Below, in pieces: positions 31,201 to 46,200 of a DNA stretch of 64,000 nt. The stretch covers positions 22,383,001-22,447,000 of the forward strand of contig NC_079885.1 in NCBI RefSeq assembly GCF_029227915.1, in the 5' to 3' direction. A model generated the notes under the pieces. The model was not told the DNA's origin. It was given only the letters and a program-made list of their open reading frames with translations, and did not search any database. A program made the position numbers and the translations under genes. Numbering within the stretch: position 1 is the stretch's first letter; each line of letters opens with the position of its first letter. The DNA is from Hydractinia symbiolongicarpus. Its lineage: Eukaryota > Cnidaria > Hydrozoa > Anthoathecata > Hydractiniidae.

Positions 31201-34200
31201 ACTACGAGCATTGAAAAAAACAGCCATTTGTTAACATATAGGAATTTGTCTCGTTTAACCAATCGAAGGAAGTCACAACACTAAATTACCGTCAAAACGT
31301 AGTCGTTTAGTGTCTTCAATATGATCTCCAGTACGAATAAACGCATCTCTTTTGGATCTACGAAATAGCACAAATAAAAACAATTTATTAAAAATTATAA
31401 AACGTTTCGTAGTTAGGCTTGAAAATTACATTAAAACGAACCGTGGTCATCATCAGTCACAGTCATACTTCGGATGCTTGCTATACATCGACATACTGCT
31501 ACCGACTGTTATCGCACATGCGCCGTAAAACTATTGCGCAGTAACAACTATTCACCAGAAAAGACTTTTTATGATACTTTTTTAGTACCAGATCTTTAAT
31601 GGCTGAATTACGCAGATAAAATTGTGGCGCCAAACGATCGAACAGTAAAACTGTTGAATTCTCTGATGTAGTTGTTGTGGTGGTGACGAAAGATTCAGAT
31701 TTGGAAGTACATATTATGCAAACAAGATAACAAACTAAACTGTCTCACCTTTTCGACCGTTTTTCCGTGGTATCGATAAATCCTTTTTCGATTTCTTCTT
31801 TGAATTTAAAGTTGGGAAGGTACTTCTCCGAAATAGCGAGTAGATCGACTTTCACCTACGGGAAAAGGGAACATTTGAAACATTTAAACTGGATAGATTA
31901 CCTATGTCCATATGCGCCGCCTTCGGAGGAAACTACAAACACCTGTCATTAAAACTCGTTACGTAACAATTTGTTTCGTCACCACAGGTTTCGTTACGAT
32001 TTGTTTTGTCACCACTGGTTTTGTTACGACTTAATCGATAAAAATGTTTTCGCTACAAACTTTTATGTAACGACTCCTATGATTCGTTGCGACATCAATT
32101 TCCTCGTAATTAATAGTTTTATTACTAGTTCCACTTGTTACGACTTAATCGATAAAAATGTTTTCGCTACAAACTTTTATGTAACGACTTCTATGATTCG
32201 TTGCGACATCAATTTCCTCGTAATTAATAGTTTTATTACTAGTTCCACTTGTTACGACTTAATCGATAAAAATGTTTTCGCTACAAACTCTTATGTAACG
32301 ACTTCTATGATTCGTTGCGACATCAATTTCCTCGTAATTAATAGTTTTATTACTAGTTCCACTTATCTTCTATCATTGCGACTTATTTCATTGAACGTCT
32401 TAACGACTTTTTTCGTTAATAACGACTTATTTTGTGTTTTGAACAACTTGTTGCGTTACGACTTATTGGGATCGAGACCTGTACTGCTTATGCAGCACTC
32501 ACGCAAATACACAAGGCTAGCAACACAAAACAGTAACGTTACACCTCCACGGTGATCATTTAAGATACGAACCAAATTAAAATATTATTTAAATATACAT
32601 ACAGCCTCGTTTTCACCATCAGAATCGATATCATCCGGAGCAGGCGCGTCAAACCAATCATTTGCCGTCATTCTAAATTTGTCCAATATTAAATTGTAAG
32701 GCCATTTTTACAAGTCACGTGTCGAATAACGCAAATAACAGATAACTTTAAACCGCCGTACAAACCGGCGTAAAAATCGGCGTAAAAACCGGCGTTCAGA
32801 AAGGCCTACTAGTAAATTTGTTCAAATACCTTTCATCATCCATGTTATTAACCAGAACAGAGACCAATCGTAAATTAAATTGTTGTTGCACGCTCTCCGG
32901 TGGAGGGAGTTCTAATACTTTATCTGAAAAAGAAAAACATGTGAATGTTTACAAAAAAAGTTGCTTACTTCTTGCGCATTATTTTTTTCACAAAAAGACA
33001 TTCATTTGCGAGCAGTGAGTATGATATCTTTGGTTGGTGATTCTCGATTTTAAACACCAATGATAACAAGCCAGTTTACAACTAAAACACGAAAAAAAAG
33101 AAAAATTTACCGTAGCTCTCTGTGGATTTCCCATCTCCAGCCGCTATCATAATCATCCGTAAGGTTGTGATGGACTGACTAAGCGACACAAGTTCTTCAT
33201 CGTCCTTTCCTTCCTCCTAAAACCAAAAGAAGTTTCGCTTACATACATATATTTTTTTATAAGCATATCTAGGCTCGGATAAGGGGAAATTTTAGACATA
33301 TGCTAAACATTATGCCGAGCCATTATGCTTTACAATAATCTTTTTTCTGCATGTTTTTGACTAAAAAAGAAGAAAAGAGAAATACAGTACTGTACTTTAT
33401 AAGGTTGACCTTGTTCCTTCATTAAAATATTGTAGCAAACATTTGAATTTCGAACATAATTACATTCGATTTTTGACATTTAAATGTTGCAGTTCTATTT
33501 TAGTGCCAAAACAAGCAAAAGAAAAAATGATGAAATGGGATAAGCATTTTGAAAGCATAAACTAAGCCTTATTAAGATCTCGGTGCAAGCACATCCCAGT
33601 CTGATTTAGAATTTTTCATTGCTTATAAACAAAAAACATGTAAAAAACACAAACAGATCTCTTACGTCGTCAAAATACAATTTTGATTCCTTTAATAAAT
33701 AGGTGTCACCAATCTTACCAGTTTCGAATAAAGACAAAAGAAAAGTGGGCAAAGGTACTGGGGATGAGTAGTAACCATAACAAGCGAGTCAACAACAACA
33801 TTACCTCGATCAATTTTTCTAACTTAGTGAGAGGATGGTCGTTCGTATTTTTGTCATCAAGTGAAAAAATTGTTTTCAGCATGTTTGCGTTCACAAATAT
33901 ACTTCGCTGCAACGGCACTTTGGCATTCTGTTTCTTCTTCTCCTCCTCGGAGACATCAGTCTCCATCTTGGTGTCTTTGTTTTCTTGCTCTTCCTCTTCC
34001 ATTTTCACATCATCTTCTTCCGGTTTCATGTAGTTATCAGGACCAAAAGAGTTAATTAGGTTCAGAAAATCAATAAATGCAGAGATGGTGTTATATATAA
34101 TAGGCACATCATTTTTACTTTCGACTTCTTTCACCAACCTGTCCAAAAATGTTCTGACACTTTCTCCTGAAACGAAATAAACACATATATAGATCTCACA

Positions 34201-37200
34201 TAAAGAGTAAATAAAAACAGAAAAAATAAAATAAATTGGATTAAGAATACATAGAAATAAAGAAGAAACAGTAAATAAATGGTCATTATATAAACCAGGG
34301 TTATTTCTTTTAAATCTAAAAAAAAAATTTTATTCATAATTTTATCTTTCAAAAGATTCATTAGCAAGATTTAGTGTCCTATGAAATGTTTGCAACAATC
34401 ACGTGTTTACAATGTATCACACGAGACAAGTGAACAATGGAAAAATTACTGAAGTCACAACAAGAGTGCATCTTGTCCCGGCACTGTACTTATTCCTATT
34501 TTATGTGATGCTATACAGGATTCCCCTCACGTTGACAGTTTTTTTATCAATTACCGACCACTTTCCCTACTCTTGTAATTAACCTTATCGTTACTTCCCT
34601 TGAAACTTCCACACTAAAAAAAAATATCTCTTACCGTCTGTTTCCAAATTTTTCTTCAATACTTGCATTCCATAATCATGATCCGTCAAAGATTCCAATA
34701 TGCTTAACGCTCTCAGATGGACTGAAAGAGACACTGTCTCTGTCTTCAACAAGCTGAATAACAAAGCCACGATGGCGGTCAAGTGTTCCTTTAAAGGCAT
34801 TGAGTTTGCTAAATGCTGTGCGGTAATTTCTCCATCAAAGTTATCCAAGCATGCTTCATGATCACAGATAGCTTGAATCATTGGCAATAATGTCGTTCTT
34901 ACGTATAATTCGTCGGCTTCTTTATCCTTCACAGCTATGATTTTCGTCATAAAGTCAGCAAATTCCGACATTGATTCCGTTGTAGTTGACAACAGTGACA
35001 AGAAAGACGCTTTTCCACCGGGTTGGCACACAAGATAGGTGAGCAGTGAGGATGCATTGCGTGCATAGCCGGAGAGAAAACGTTTTTTTGTGTCCACTTC
35101 TGTGGAAGAATTTTCTTCGCTTTCTTTGCTAGCTTTACTGATTTCTTCGTCAACAACTTCACACAATGTTCTGAGGTTAACAAACATAAAGACAGCTCGT
35201 TATATATCTTCTTAATACTAACTATAGTATGGTGGTAGAAGGTTCCCTCACAGGGAGTATTATAACCAATTACTGCTTCATAAACGCCCCCTTTTACTGG
35301 ACGCCTCCTTGATTAAATGCCTCCTCCACCCTTTTTAATGTTGTTTTTTTAATAAACGCCTCTAATAAACCCTGTCTTTAGAGGTTATTTAGTCGAATGC
35401 AAATGTTGATTTCACGCAAATTTTACACAAGTGCTGAGAAAAGAACTTCATAAAACACGATTCTAACTATAGGGAAAATATATGGTCGATGCTGTTCTAG
35501 CCTTTGTTACAATTGACGATGACAATAATAAAAATGATGTATATATTATATGGAAACTATATAATCCGTTGACAACAGAAAAAAATAGTAAAAAGGATTA
35601 TTAAATTTCCCTTTCATAATGCACTACTTGCAACCAAAAATTCGAAAATTTATTTAACGCCCCGCCGCTACGGGCGTTTATTTGAAGCATTACGGTGATT
35701 GATTTTCTATGATTTATACTCACCTAGATTTCACAAATACAAAAACCATTTTTTCTGCAGAAAAATAACTACGAGCATTTCTGAGGCTTAGAATTTCTGA
35801 GGACTATGCATACTAAATTTTAGGTACAAAACCAGTAAAAAATTACCTAAAATTGCAACATAACACTTCTAAGAAATTTAAAAATCATTACTTAGTTTTT
35901 TCTGCATTTTTGGAGTGGAAAATTCCCTTCAATACTCTAAGCTTTTTTATTTCCTATACATTCTGCTAGACAATAAGCGTGAGATACCTTATGATGAATC
36001 CTGCAACTGATGAACCCAAGTCAACAAGCTGACTTGTGACACGGCGTAAATAATAATGCATCACTGAGCAACATGAACCAATCACAGTCTTCAACATGAG
36101 TTTTATTTCCGAACCCAAACAACTAAACGTTGCCATGGCAAACAAACGTTGACTAACAATCTATGGAGAAAAACAAATGAAGAATGCTAATAATATAAAA
36201 TAAGAAGTCTTTGCGCAGCATGTTGTTTGAGAAAAAAATGTACATCGACAGAAATTTTTGTGAAATTAATATCACAGTAACTTGATTAATACTTTTGACC
36301 AAAAAATCACTGATAATTTTTGATACCATGTACCATAGGTTCTCAAAAAGGACCCCTGGGGCAATTTCGAATATATTACTAGGACTACCGCAAATATTAT
36401 AATTTGTTGTGAAGGCAACATCTAACTAGCAAGAACGTTGAAGTTAACACGATATCAGTCAAAAAGAGGACCAAAAATTATTTGAAAAAGGGGACAGATA
36501 TAAAAAATCTTTTAAAAATTAAGCCATAAGTTGGGTGGTATTTTTTATAATTTTTTTTTTGTAAACTCGATACCTTATGGTGCAAGAATACTTTGTGGTG
36601 TGTGTTTATATAAACGAGAGTAGAGGGGAGATTCCAAGAGAGAGTCATTCAAGGATTTACCCAATACATCGCACAAAATGTTATTTCTAGACAACAAAGT
36701 CAGCCAATCAGCTGTCGTTATTATTGTAAACAGCTTGTAACTAGTAAGGATAAACTTTCTTCGGATGCACATCGAGTTTGCAAAGATTTGATGGATTCGT
36801 AATTAATTATAACCAGTTTTGAAATTTTACTTGGGCTGGTTTTCACTTATCCTTCAGCGTGCAAAGTTTGGTCGATGCTCATTTACCATTACTACTCCTG
36901 CATATGGTTAAGGGGAAGAAACTTATGACTAATACTTTTTAGATTTCATGGCAAACAAAATTCGTCCTGCGAAAAAATGAAAAGTTTGGAATCACCAATA
37001 AATTACCAATAAAATCTCCCTGATAATATGGCAATGTAGGAAACCATCTTTATTTACATGCAGTTCGAATAAATACATTCTCAAAATACCTTAGACACTT
37101 GATCACCACTGAATTCTTGACATGAATAGATCGGTAGCGGAGTTGGTAGAAGCTCTGACATAAGTACGAGTCCAGTAATGAAGTTCTCTGGCTTTAAAAC

Positions 37201-40200
37201 AGTGAAAGTGGACAGCTCTTTGAAGAGGATATACCACGTGCTTGACTTCACAGCTACAAGTACAGAGAGGGAATGATTAACTTGTTTCATAAAGGTGATT
37301 CCCCTGACATATTTCAAGAGAAAATTTAAGCCAATTACAGTGTCAAAAATAGCTTCTCTGACAAACATAATGAATCTCCTTACAGTAGACATTATTTACA
37401 GCAGACGCATCTCTACAACGGATACTTTTCTCAAGGACGTATGAGAAGTACTATGCCGGACGTCATTTTGAGGTTCCAATTTACAAAATGACTTACCTGG
37501 GGCGGACACGCCCAACAATAAATCACATAAATCAATCCTTGTAACAAGTTTGTTTATCTTTTACTTCCGACAATATTTTGGATTTATCGTTTAACTTTTT
37601 TCGCCTTATTTTATTTTAGCCAGTTTATGGCTTTTCAGAAATACCCATGGGGATTTTCAGTTAGTATCCATATCTACAATTATATTGTCCTCAGGCTCCT
37701 TTTCCCCCAAAAAAACAAGCTCTTGCAATCAACTTTACAACCTGTACATTACGGAACAGGCTTTTGAAACAACATGAGCCGATTTGAGACGAAACTCAAC
37801 ATACCAACAGCTGGCTCACAGTCTTGATGATTTATGTTATAGAAAGGTTTCACTAGTAGAAATTTTATCGCGTTTCTCGCGGACTTTAAAATATTAACTA
37901 ATCAAATCACTACCTAAAATAATTCAATGCACGTGCTTTTTCACTAGTAAACAAAAGTATTCTTCTTTTGGCTTTCGTCTTTTGAAATTAATACGACTAT
38001 GCGCGCTTTTTAAAAAAATTAAAATCAACAAGATAATTTTTTTTTTCGCTTGAAAGTATTTTTGTATGATAATCGTGTCAGGGGCAGTCATGAGTCCCGA
38101 CGCATATCTTTTGCTATCTATATCTGAGAAATAAATCGAAGATATGACTGTTGGGTGAAAAGCAACGGATTTTACAATCAACGTGCATTGCATAAATTAC
38201 TACAGAATACCTGGCCTTGGTTGCGAGAGCTAAGTGTTTTTTCATTGTATACTGTTTAAGGAAGTGAGGCCATACCAATAACAGCACTAGCAATCATTGT
38301 TTACATGTAAACCCCGCCATTATTATTTCCATAATTATGCTTACATTATAACCGATAACCGAACCGTGATAACTGATAGGTACCTTTTGCCCTTTAGAAA
38401 CACAAGTTGTGAAATAAGAAATAAAATGAAAAATATGAAAGAAGAAAAAAATTAAAATGTGACTTTTCTTACCTTCTTCTGACTCGGGGGCGTTTGACGT
38501 GAACTTCATAAACTTTCGCAAGAGTTCTATGATACCATCCTGTATGTTCGCCAAAACACTCGACAGTATACCTGCCGGTGGTTTGGAACATAGTACCTTG
38601 TGCAATACAAACAACTGCTGAATGAGGCGAACATCTTTAAAACCAAACGAGGTCGTCAAAGAGTGACTTAACAAAGTGTCTGTTAATTCCAACAATGTCA
38701 TGGTTATGTTAACCAGTATGAAACACTGGCTATTCGTGAATGGTTCGTTTTGTTTCCACAGAAGTGCAAGGTTTTCGCCTAACTTTATGAATAACGTGAT
38801 AAAAACCTCTATAGCATTTGCTGAAAACATTTGAATCACTGCGAGACGCCACTGTAGATCTTTCTGTTGTTCTATAATGAAAAAAGGCGAAATAAGAAAA
38901 CGTCAAAAAAATTGGTACACACTCAAATGATGTACCTACCATCTGAGTTGTATTGAGGTCGGTTTACATTAAAACATTCTCAGCCGTATATTCCTAATGC
39001 TTGGATGTTGGTGCTTAACCTGCTCACTTTAAACATACTAAAGATGGTGGTATTTCTGGAGTTTTGATTGGTTGTTGAAAAAGATAAAAACGCTTTTAAA
39101 TTGAAACATCTCAACATTAAAAAGCTTTCAAAACACAGGAGTCAAGTGCACAAAAAGAAATTCTAATGTACACTGTCAATATACTGATGTCGGAATCTGT
39201 TCATAATTCTTTAATGTAAACATTCCTTTAGCTTGGAGCTTAAACTTACACAACCATATTGCAATATTTTAGAGTTTTCTGCAACAGAGGCAAATTACAG
39301 GGTTAGTATGTGCAACTACAAAAATTAGACAATATTACAATTATCTACGTCGAAATATTTTTTGTAGTCACCTCTAATCGATTTAAAAATCGAAACTGCA
39401 AAAAAATTATGACCGTGAAAATTTTTTTAAATGGCAAAATAAGAAACCTGCAAAAATTTCTAATTTGTGAAAACCAAGATAGGAATTTTATGCAAGCAAT
39501 CAAATCATCATAATTCATTTTGAGGCACACGCTCTGACCACCTTTTCATTCATTCATTCAATCATTCATTCATTTATTTATGCTATCCCAATCAAAATGT
39601 GAAATTGCAACATTCTTTTAAATCACATTTCATTAGAACTTACCCTTCTTGTTTCCAGGCCTTTTCGTCAGATGTTTAAGCAAACGAAGAGTTGTCAAGA
39701 TGCTTCTTAAATTTCCTGAACCCAATTTAAATTCATCTAGCTCGGCCTTCATGAAATCCAACAGGCTTGAGATGGCATGAATATCCAACTTGGTTATCTT
39801 TTCCAAAGGCAAAAGCAGAGTATGAATGTCGTCTTGGGTTTTGTCGTTTTCTACAGGAAAAAAGTTTATATATATTTGTTTTTAACCACAAAGCATGTGT
39901 AACTCAGAGATTATAGAACTTGCTTACCTATGCACTAGATGTTTAGTTTACATCTGAGGAGACTTAAAAATTGCACTAAATATGATTCTCATACTGTAAT
40001 GCCTCAATGAAGCACCCCCTTTTATAAGCACTGCTTCCTCCCTCGAATAAGTGCCCACCCTAGAAATGAAATAATTGAATAACCACCTTTCTTGAATAAA
40101 CACCCACCCTCAAATAAGCACCCACCCTAGAAGTGAAATAATTTAATAAGCACCTTTCTCGAATAAACACCCACCCTCAAATAAGGGCCTACCCTTAAGC

Positions 40201-43200
40201 GTTTCGAAAACGGGTAGATTCTGAAATCCTGAGAAAAGTTGAAAAAGGAAATGATTTGAAATTTGTTCGTTTCTTGTGCTGTGACTTGCACTACAAATGG
40301 TAGCCAAAATATCGACATTTCCTTTCTTAAAAAGGGTACACCTTGTCACGAAGGGTGTTTGGTGCTTCAGATTTAAAATATTAAAATATAATTCATATTT
40401 GCACCAACAAATGCTAAATATTACATGCCTGTTCTTTTTTAACTAAAATGTTTATAAACACTTTTACAATATATTTATGCTCTATGTCTATTAAGCTTCA
40501 GTAAATGTTTTTCATTCCCTTAGTTACGTAGAAATTCTACCAAGATAAGATGCAGGCATAGTCAAAATAAACCTAAAAAATCAACTTACCTTTTTTGGGA
40601 ACAGTCAGTAGCTTCGATCCGAACTTTTTAAGGTACTCAACATTATCAGCGTGAAGAAGTATTTGACTTAACAAGACTGTTGCATATCTGCTGGAGACTG
40701 ATTTTTTCATTTTAGCCTCAAAATTTTCATCTCCCGTCAGAAATGGCAATAAGCATTTTAAGTTGTCGCCTTGGGAGAATGTCGAGGAGACTGCATCGCG
40801 ACCTATTTGAAATAAAAACAAATCGACATAATATTTCACTTAATTGCTTGACTAAAGGACAATGATTGCTTTTTATTTTGACATAACCTAAATAACACCA
40901 AATATAAACCAAAAAAATATTACGAATCATGTTGCAAATGCTTCGCTATTTGCAAAATTATATTTTTAGGTATGGTCAAAATGATTTTACACATTCTCAG
41001 AAGAAAGAAATAGATTTTGTTCAGTGGTTCAGATTCTTGCCTAGCTGAAGTTGACACCACAACGGAGGAACAATAGGAGACCTGTGAGATGTTATCTATA
41101 AGGTTAACACACGTGAAATGTGGGAGAACAAACATGACGGATAGGGGTGGGTGGATCTTTGAGTTTCTGGCTCAGTATCTTATTTGGTAAAAACTGCCAC
41201 AAAGGACTGCTGTTTTAAATAGATTTTTTTACCCAGTTTTAGTAACCCTTTTAATTCTTTTATTTTGACTTTAAAACATTAGAAACAAATTTAAAACTCA
41301 GACCTATAGGTGTAAAGGTCATCGCATATATAGTATGTAGCATTGATATATGATCTGTGCTGTCCATCTTAGAAACTTCTAAATCTAAAATAACAAAGAT
41401 AAAAAACAAGTAAACACACAAATATTAAACAATGAAACAGATTTTTAGGTTGTAATAAGATTTATATAATTTACATTAATAATAATTTTGTTGGTCTAAA
41501 CTGCAAACATTTTAGCTGAATAATTCAAATCAAATTCCCCTCAAAGGATAACTCCTAAATGGGAAAGGCTTTGGGTAAATTCTGCATGCACATAGTCGTT
41601 AAAAAGATAACTAAAATCAAACAAAAAAATAATAAAAAGTCATTGGTTTTATGACAATGTCATTGATTTTATGAAGGCGTCATCTTATTAATCGTTCAGG
41701 CAGATGGAGAAAGCATTCTTTTAACATGCAAACAACAAGGAATCATTTCATGATTTTACAAGAAAAAAAAAATCGACTACCCTCGCTAGTCCTATCCCAA
41801 CTTCGTTTTAGACAAAGTCATACTGAGTGCAAAATTTAAAACAAAGATGACATAATTTGCTTGCCAATCATGATTTTTTTTACCTAATGAGAAAACCTAT
41901 CAGGAATTGGTATACCTAAGCATATGCAGTGAAAAGTAGTCCAACACAACTAGAAATTTATTTCTGATCCTTTTCCATAATGTTTGCTTAAACAATTTGC
42001 AATCATTTAAAGTTTGCACAAGATACTTTTGTTATGAAATGTCTAGTTTATTATACAACGCTCAAGAAATACGCATAAGAAGAAATATCTTCACCAAATA
42101 CTGTTCACTTTATAGATATTGAATTAAAATCTATTAACCCTTAGAGACTTGCCATTTTTAAAACAACCTATTTTTCTAAAACTGGAGTCATGATTGGCTG
42201 AAGAAAAAATCTAAATGTTTCATGTTTGTTATCGTTGGGTATCCTATCGCATTCTCTTTCTCAAACATCATGACACTTTTTATGACAACATGATGGTGGG
42301 CCGTTTTTTCCCTACGATTTGTTCATATATGTCTATGCCCCATGGTGGAAGGGTTAAGCTTATAAACATGAGAAAAAATGGAACATGATTTGAGGGACCT
42401 TTGATCGAAATATTTAGAAAAAACTACACATACCTTCTTATAAAAAAACTACACATACCTTCTTGAGCTGTCTCTAACAGCTGATCAACAGCTTGAAGAC
42501 TTTGCAAATGATAAACAAGAAGTAAACCCAACTGATGTGGCGTGCAATTCTCTGTGGCATCTGTGGTCGAACTCACTTGCTTTAATGTTGGCATTTCCAA
42601 TACATCAATCTCAGATTCTGATGATTGCAATAACACTCTGATCAAACCATTGCACGTGCTTGGCTCAGATGACAGATACAATAAACCTGTAAATAAATAT
42701 TGTGGAATGAATTATAGCTTCCGGTTTCTACTTGTTTATTTCGACTATGGCAACTGATTCCCTATAAAGTTCTTTTTTTTAAAAAAAATTTTAAAAAGTC
42801 ATAGTTGTAACTTTCAATTCTGGCACTCCTCCAACAAGTCTTTTATGAGAAAAAATGAACAAAGAAAACTTAACATGCATACAAGAAGAGCAGGTATCTA
42901 ACATTAGGCAGATATTGAAGGGCAATTTATTGGATACCAAGATTTATCCACCCAAGGAAAAGCATTATTGTCTTATAGAGTGTATAAATCAGATATTCAA
43001 CAGAATTGTCATGCTACATTTGCTAAATTATACCAAATAATTCTTATTTGAATAACTTGTAGCATACATAAACAATGACACAGTTTAGTCAAACGTTGCT
43101 GCATTAACCACTGTTAACAGTGTATTCTTAGACATAAACGGTAAACAGGAAATACGGCTTCAATTGTTGCACATTGTACAGAACAAGAACATTTATTGAA

Positions 43201-46200
43201 TATATAACAAATAGTTGGGAAATATATAATAATGAACTTAAAAAAACAAAAAATATGTTTTAAGTAGATGATGTAGAAACCTATTTGTTATATACATCAA
43301 TTGGCAACAATCTCATTCAACCTACCTTTAGATGAGTTTAACAGGAGAAACAAAATATCTCTGATTGCCACATACAATACTGGATCACAAAACAACACGG
43401 AAGACACCAGTACTGAAATTGACTCAAGAAATCTACGGCTCGCTAACAATCGCACAATTGCAGGATAACAGTCATCAATGGCATCATCTTGAAGTTTTGC
43501 AGATGTTGGAAAACTACTTAAATTGGGTTGGGCCTGAAAAAAGTCACATTTATAGAATTTCAACATGCTTCAATAAAAATCTTAAAGTTGAATACGGTTC
43601 CTCCAATTAAGGTTATAAGTTTAAATCTCAGGGTACGTACTGTAAACAAAAAACTAGGTTTTTTTTCATTGGAGTTTAAAGAACATCATAAACAACATCT
43701 CAAATATTTTACACAGGGGTTTAAGTTACTATAAGCTTCATCAGCTAACAGTTTTAATGTGGTGTTTTTTATTGCATTTTTGTTTTTTCACAATGTGGTT
43801 AATGCCTTCATGCTGTAGTAGTTCATAACTGTGACTTGAATGCCCTACAACACTATCTTAAACTTACTATGAGAGATGCTCCATTGCTGATGATATTGTA
43901 AATGCTGTCAAATGCAGACAACAAGTCACTCATATCTTTATTGCTGATGTTAACTTCAACAGTACGTTTTTGCTTGCCTCCCTCGATCTCCATTTCTTGC
44001 TCAATTCTATTTTCTGATTTCTCAACCAATTCAGAAACCTCACTCTTGGAAACCCTATAAACGAAAGCAATAAAATAAATAAATAAATGGTCCACATTTG
44101 AGATATATCAGTGATTATAAATAAACCCAAGCGCTTCCTAAGCGCTGCATAAATGATGACTCAAGTGAGAATTGGAGCCACAAACTGAAACACCCAGGTA
44201 AGTCCGGGTGCGCCTGTTAAAGTGTATGCTAAACCTATTGTTATCATCGCAAAAACAGATAAGCAGCATTTTTTATTTTGAGAAAATTGATACCTATTAA
44301 AAGTTCAGACATAAATATCAAGAAACATAAGGTTCGGTGCTATAGGCACAGGGCAACCATGTTGCACATTGGAATAAAACACTTACGGTGTTGTGCCCTT
44401 GTAGGTATAATGCTGTTTTCAAAAAGGTTACTTTTCCACAACTTTGGAAAACATAAAAACATTTTGTAATTTTTATGTCCAGGTTAAACATTCAAAAACA
44501 ACTGCAATGTATTAAGTTATTCTTATTGGAAGTAAGCGAAAAAGTCATTTTTCACCCACTCGCACCAGTGAGCAAAAAAAAAGAAGAGGACTATTTGGAG
44601 AATTTGCCAAAAACAGTGGCTAAAAGTACAGTCAATTTATCTCAGTAGTGGCCAACATTTGGTTTTAAAATTTTAGACCTATTATAGTGGAAATTTGATA
44701 ACTAGTATCAATGACCCTAATTAAGGATTTTATCAGTTTTTAAAAAAAACTATTTATCTATTAAGTGTGTGCCATGTTGGCTTAATGTATTCGTGAAATC
44801 TTATTCACTGAGAAATTGCTAAAGCAACTACTCTTTAGTTTGTGGAAAACATCCATGGTAATTAATAATTAATATTCATTAATTACTATTCGGAGCTATT
44901 ATTTAGCCTTACAAATACAGGTATGGTGAGAGCATTATAATCTCAGGAAGTTTTACCATCGTTGGAAATTCCATCCTAACAGTTGGCTATTCATCCCCTC
45001 CGACAGTAACTAAGTTACATAACCCGCTAAAGATACATATATCATTCCCCTAACTTGATTGACTGCCACACAAGCCAATTGGCGGTCAGTAGATGGTTCT
45101 AAATGGGCTAACACTACATTTAAAGTGCACCATAGTGAAGACTTGAACATGCAACCTTATGATCACAAGTCGACAGCGCTACCACTAGTAGAGAATTAGT
45201 TCTTCGTAAATGCTTTGCACATGCTTACTTACTACACCATTCCCGCCTATCTGGAGAAGAATATATACCTTCATTAGTTTAATAATTTTAGATTAAGCAG
45301 CTATTGAGAACATTGGATTACACTGTGATTAAAAACAGATAAAAAAGTTTACCTTTCACTGATAGACTGTAAATTTGCCAAGCTTTCATAAAAATGAACT
45401 TTCTGCAGTAATGCTTTGATCGAAGCTACAACACGCACTGTTGGTTGATTCAGCAAGTAGAGAATTAGATCTTCGTAAATGCTTTGTGCATGCTTACTTT
45501 CGTTTGTAGCCTAAAATAAAGTCACATTACACTATTAAAGGCAGCATTTTAAAAAAATGCAAAAACGCTACTACCTTGCATAAAGCATGAGCTTCTACTA
45601 CAATGTTAAAACCACTTTAGAACCACTTGTGGGTTAATTAAATTATTGTGCACAAGGCTAAAATGTATTTAATATATACACTAGATTTTTTCTGTTTGTG
45701 GAACATTAATATTTGTTCAACATTTAACATTAACATTATGCAATTGTATTAATGCAATTTTATATTTTATAAATATAAGTACTTATATATTCCATCTGAG
45801 GGAAATTGAGTAGGCAATGCTGGTTTATACCTAATTTATACATTCATAACACAGGAGCCACATTAATAATAGTGTTTCCAACAAAGAAGTGGCCATGCTG
45901 TATGAATATTCATAACATAATTTCAAATTTTTTATGGTTTGCAGCAGCCAAGATTCTCTTACAGTCCTGCAAGGATTAAGTAACAAAATTGAATGTTTTT
46001 ATCAATAACCATGGTGGTTACTTTCGTTTTCAAAGCAAAAGCAACCACAATGGAGAGAAAAATAACAAGATATTTGGAATTTTAAAGAGTTTTAATCAAT
46101 TTTAAGTTATTATTATGTTCTTGAATTCAAATCTTAAAAAATAATTACAAAATAATTACACAAAGTACCTCTAAACTCCAACCAAGAAAGTTTTCCATTC

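Larger units (their letters stand above)
28265..32672 (-). other. VIRMA: VIRMA exons 26-35 (C-terminal RGG tail)
   Basis: Exons: 32672-32603, 31855-31749, 31357-31290, 31064-30927, 30776-30643, 30367-30241, 29777-29687, 29184-29150, 28827-28737 and 28331-28265 (stop TAA at 28267-28265). They encode NDWFDAPAPDDIDSD, VKVDLLAISEKYLP, DAFIRTGDHIEDTKRLRF, an RGG/GRGF-rich segment, RPPSMHVDDF, then Asn/Gly/Arg/Ser/Tyr-rich sequence ending HQRTFTR. The C-terminal RGG-type tail and the final S/T-F-T-R are shared with vertebrate VIRMA, whose tail ends HVRSFTR. Exon 33 is only 35 nt. Such tails usually bind RNA and favour condensates; that role is family-based inference. Confidence 0.92.

Noticed and set aside
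31971-32555. Plus-strand 194-codon frame with 38-residue repeats
   Set aside because: Explained by the 114-bp tandem repeat inside a VIRMA intron, antisense, no domain, no splice support.
33683-34033. Plus-strand 116-codon Ser-rich frame
   Set aside because: It is the shadow of VIRMA exon 23 (Glu/Lys-rich on the minus strand).
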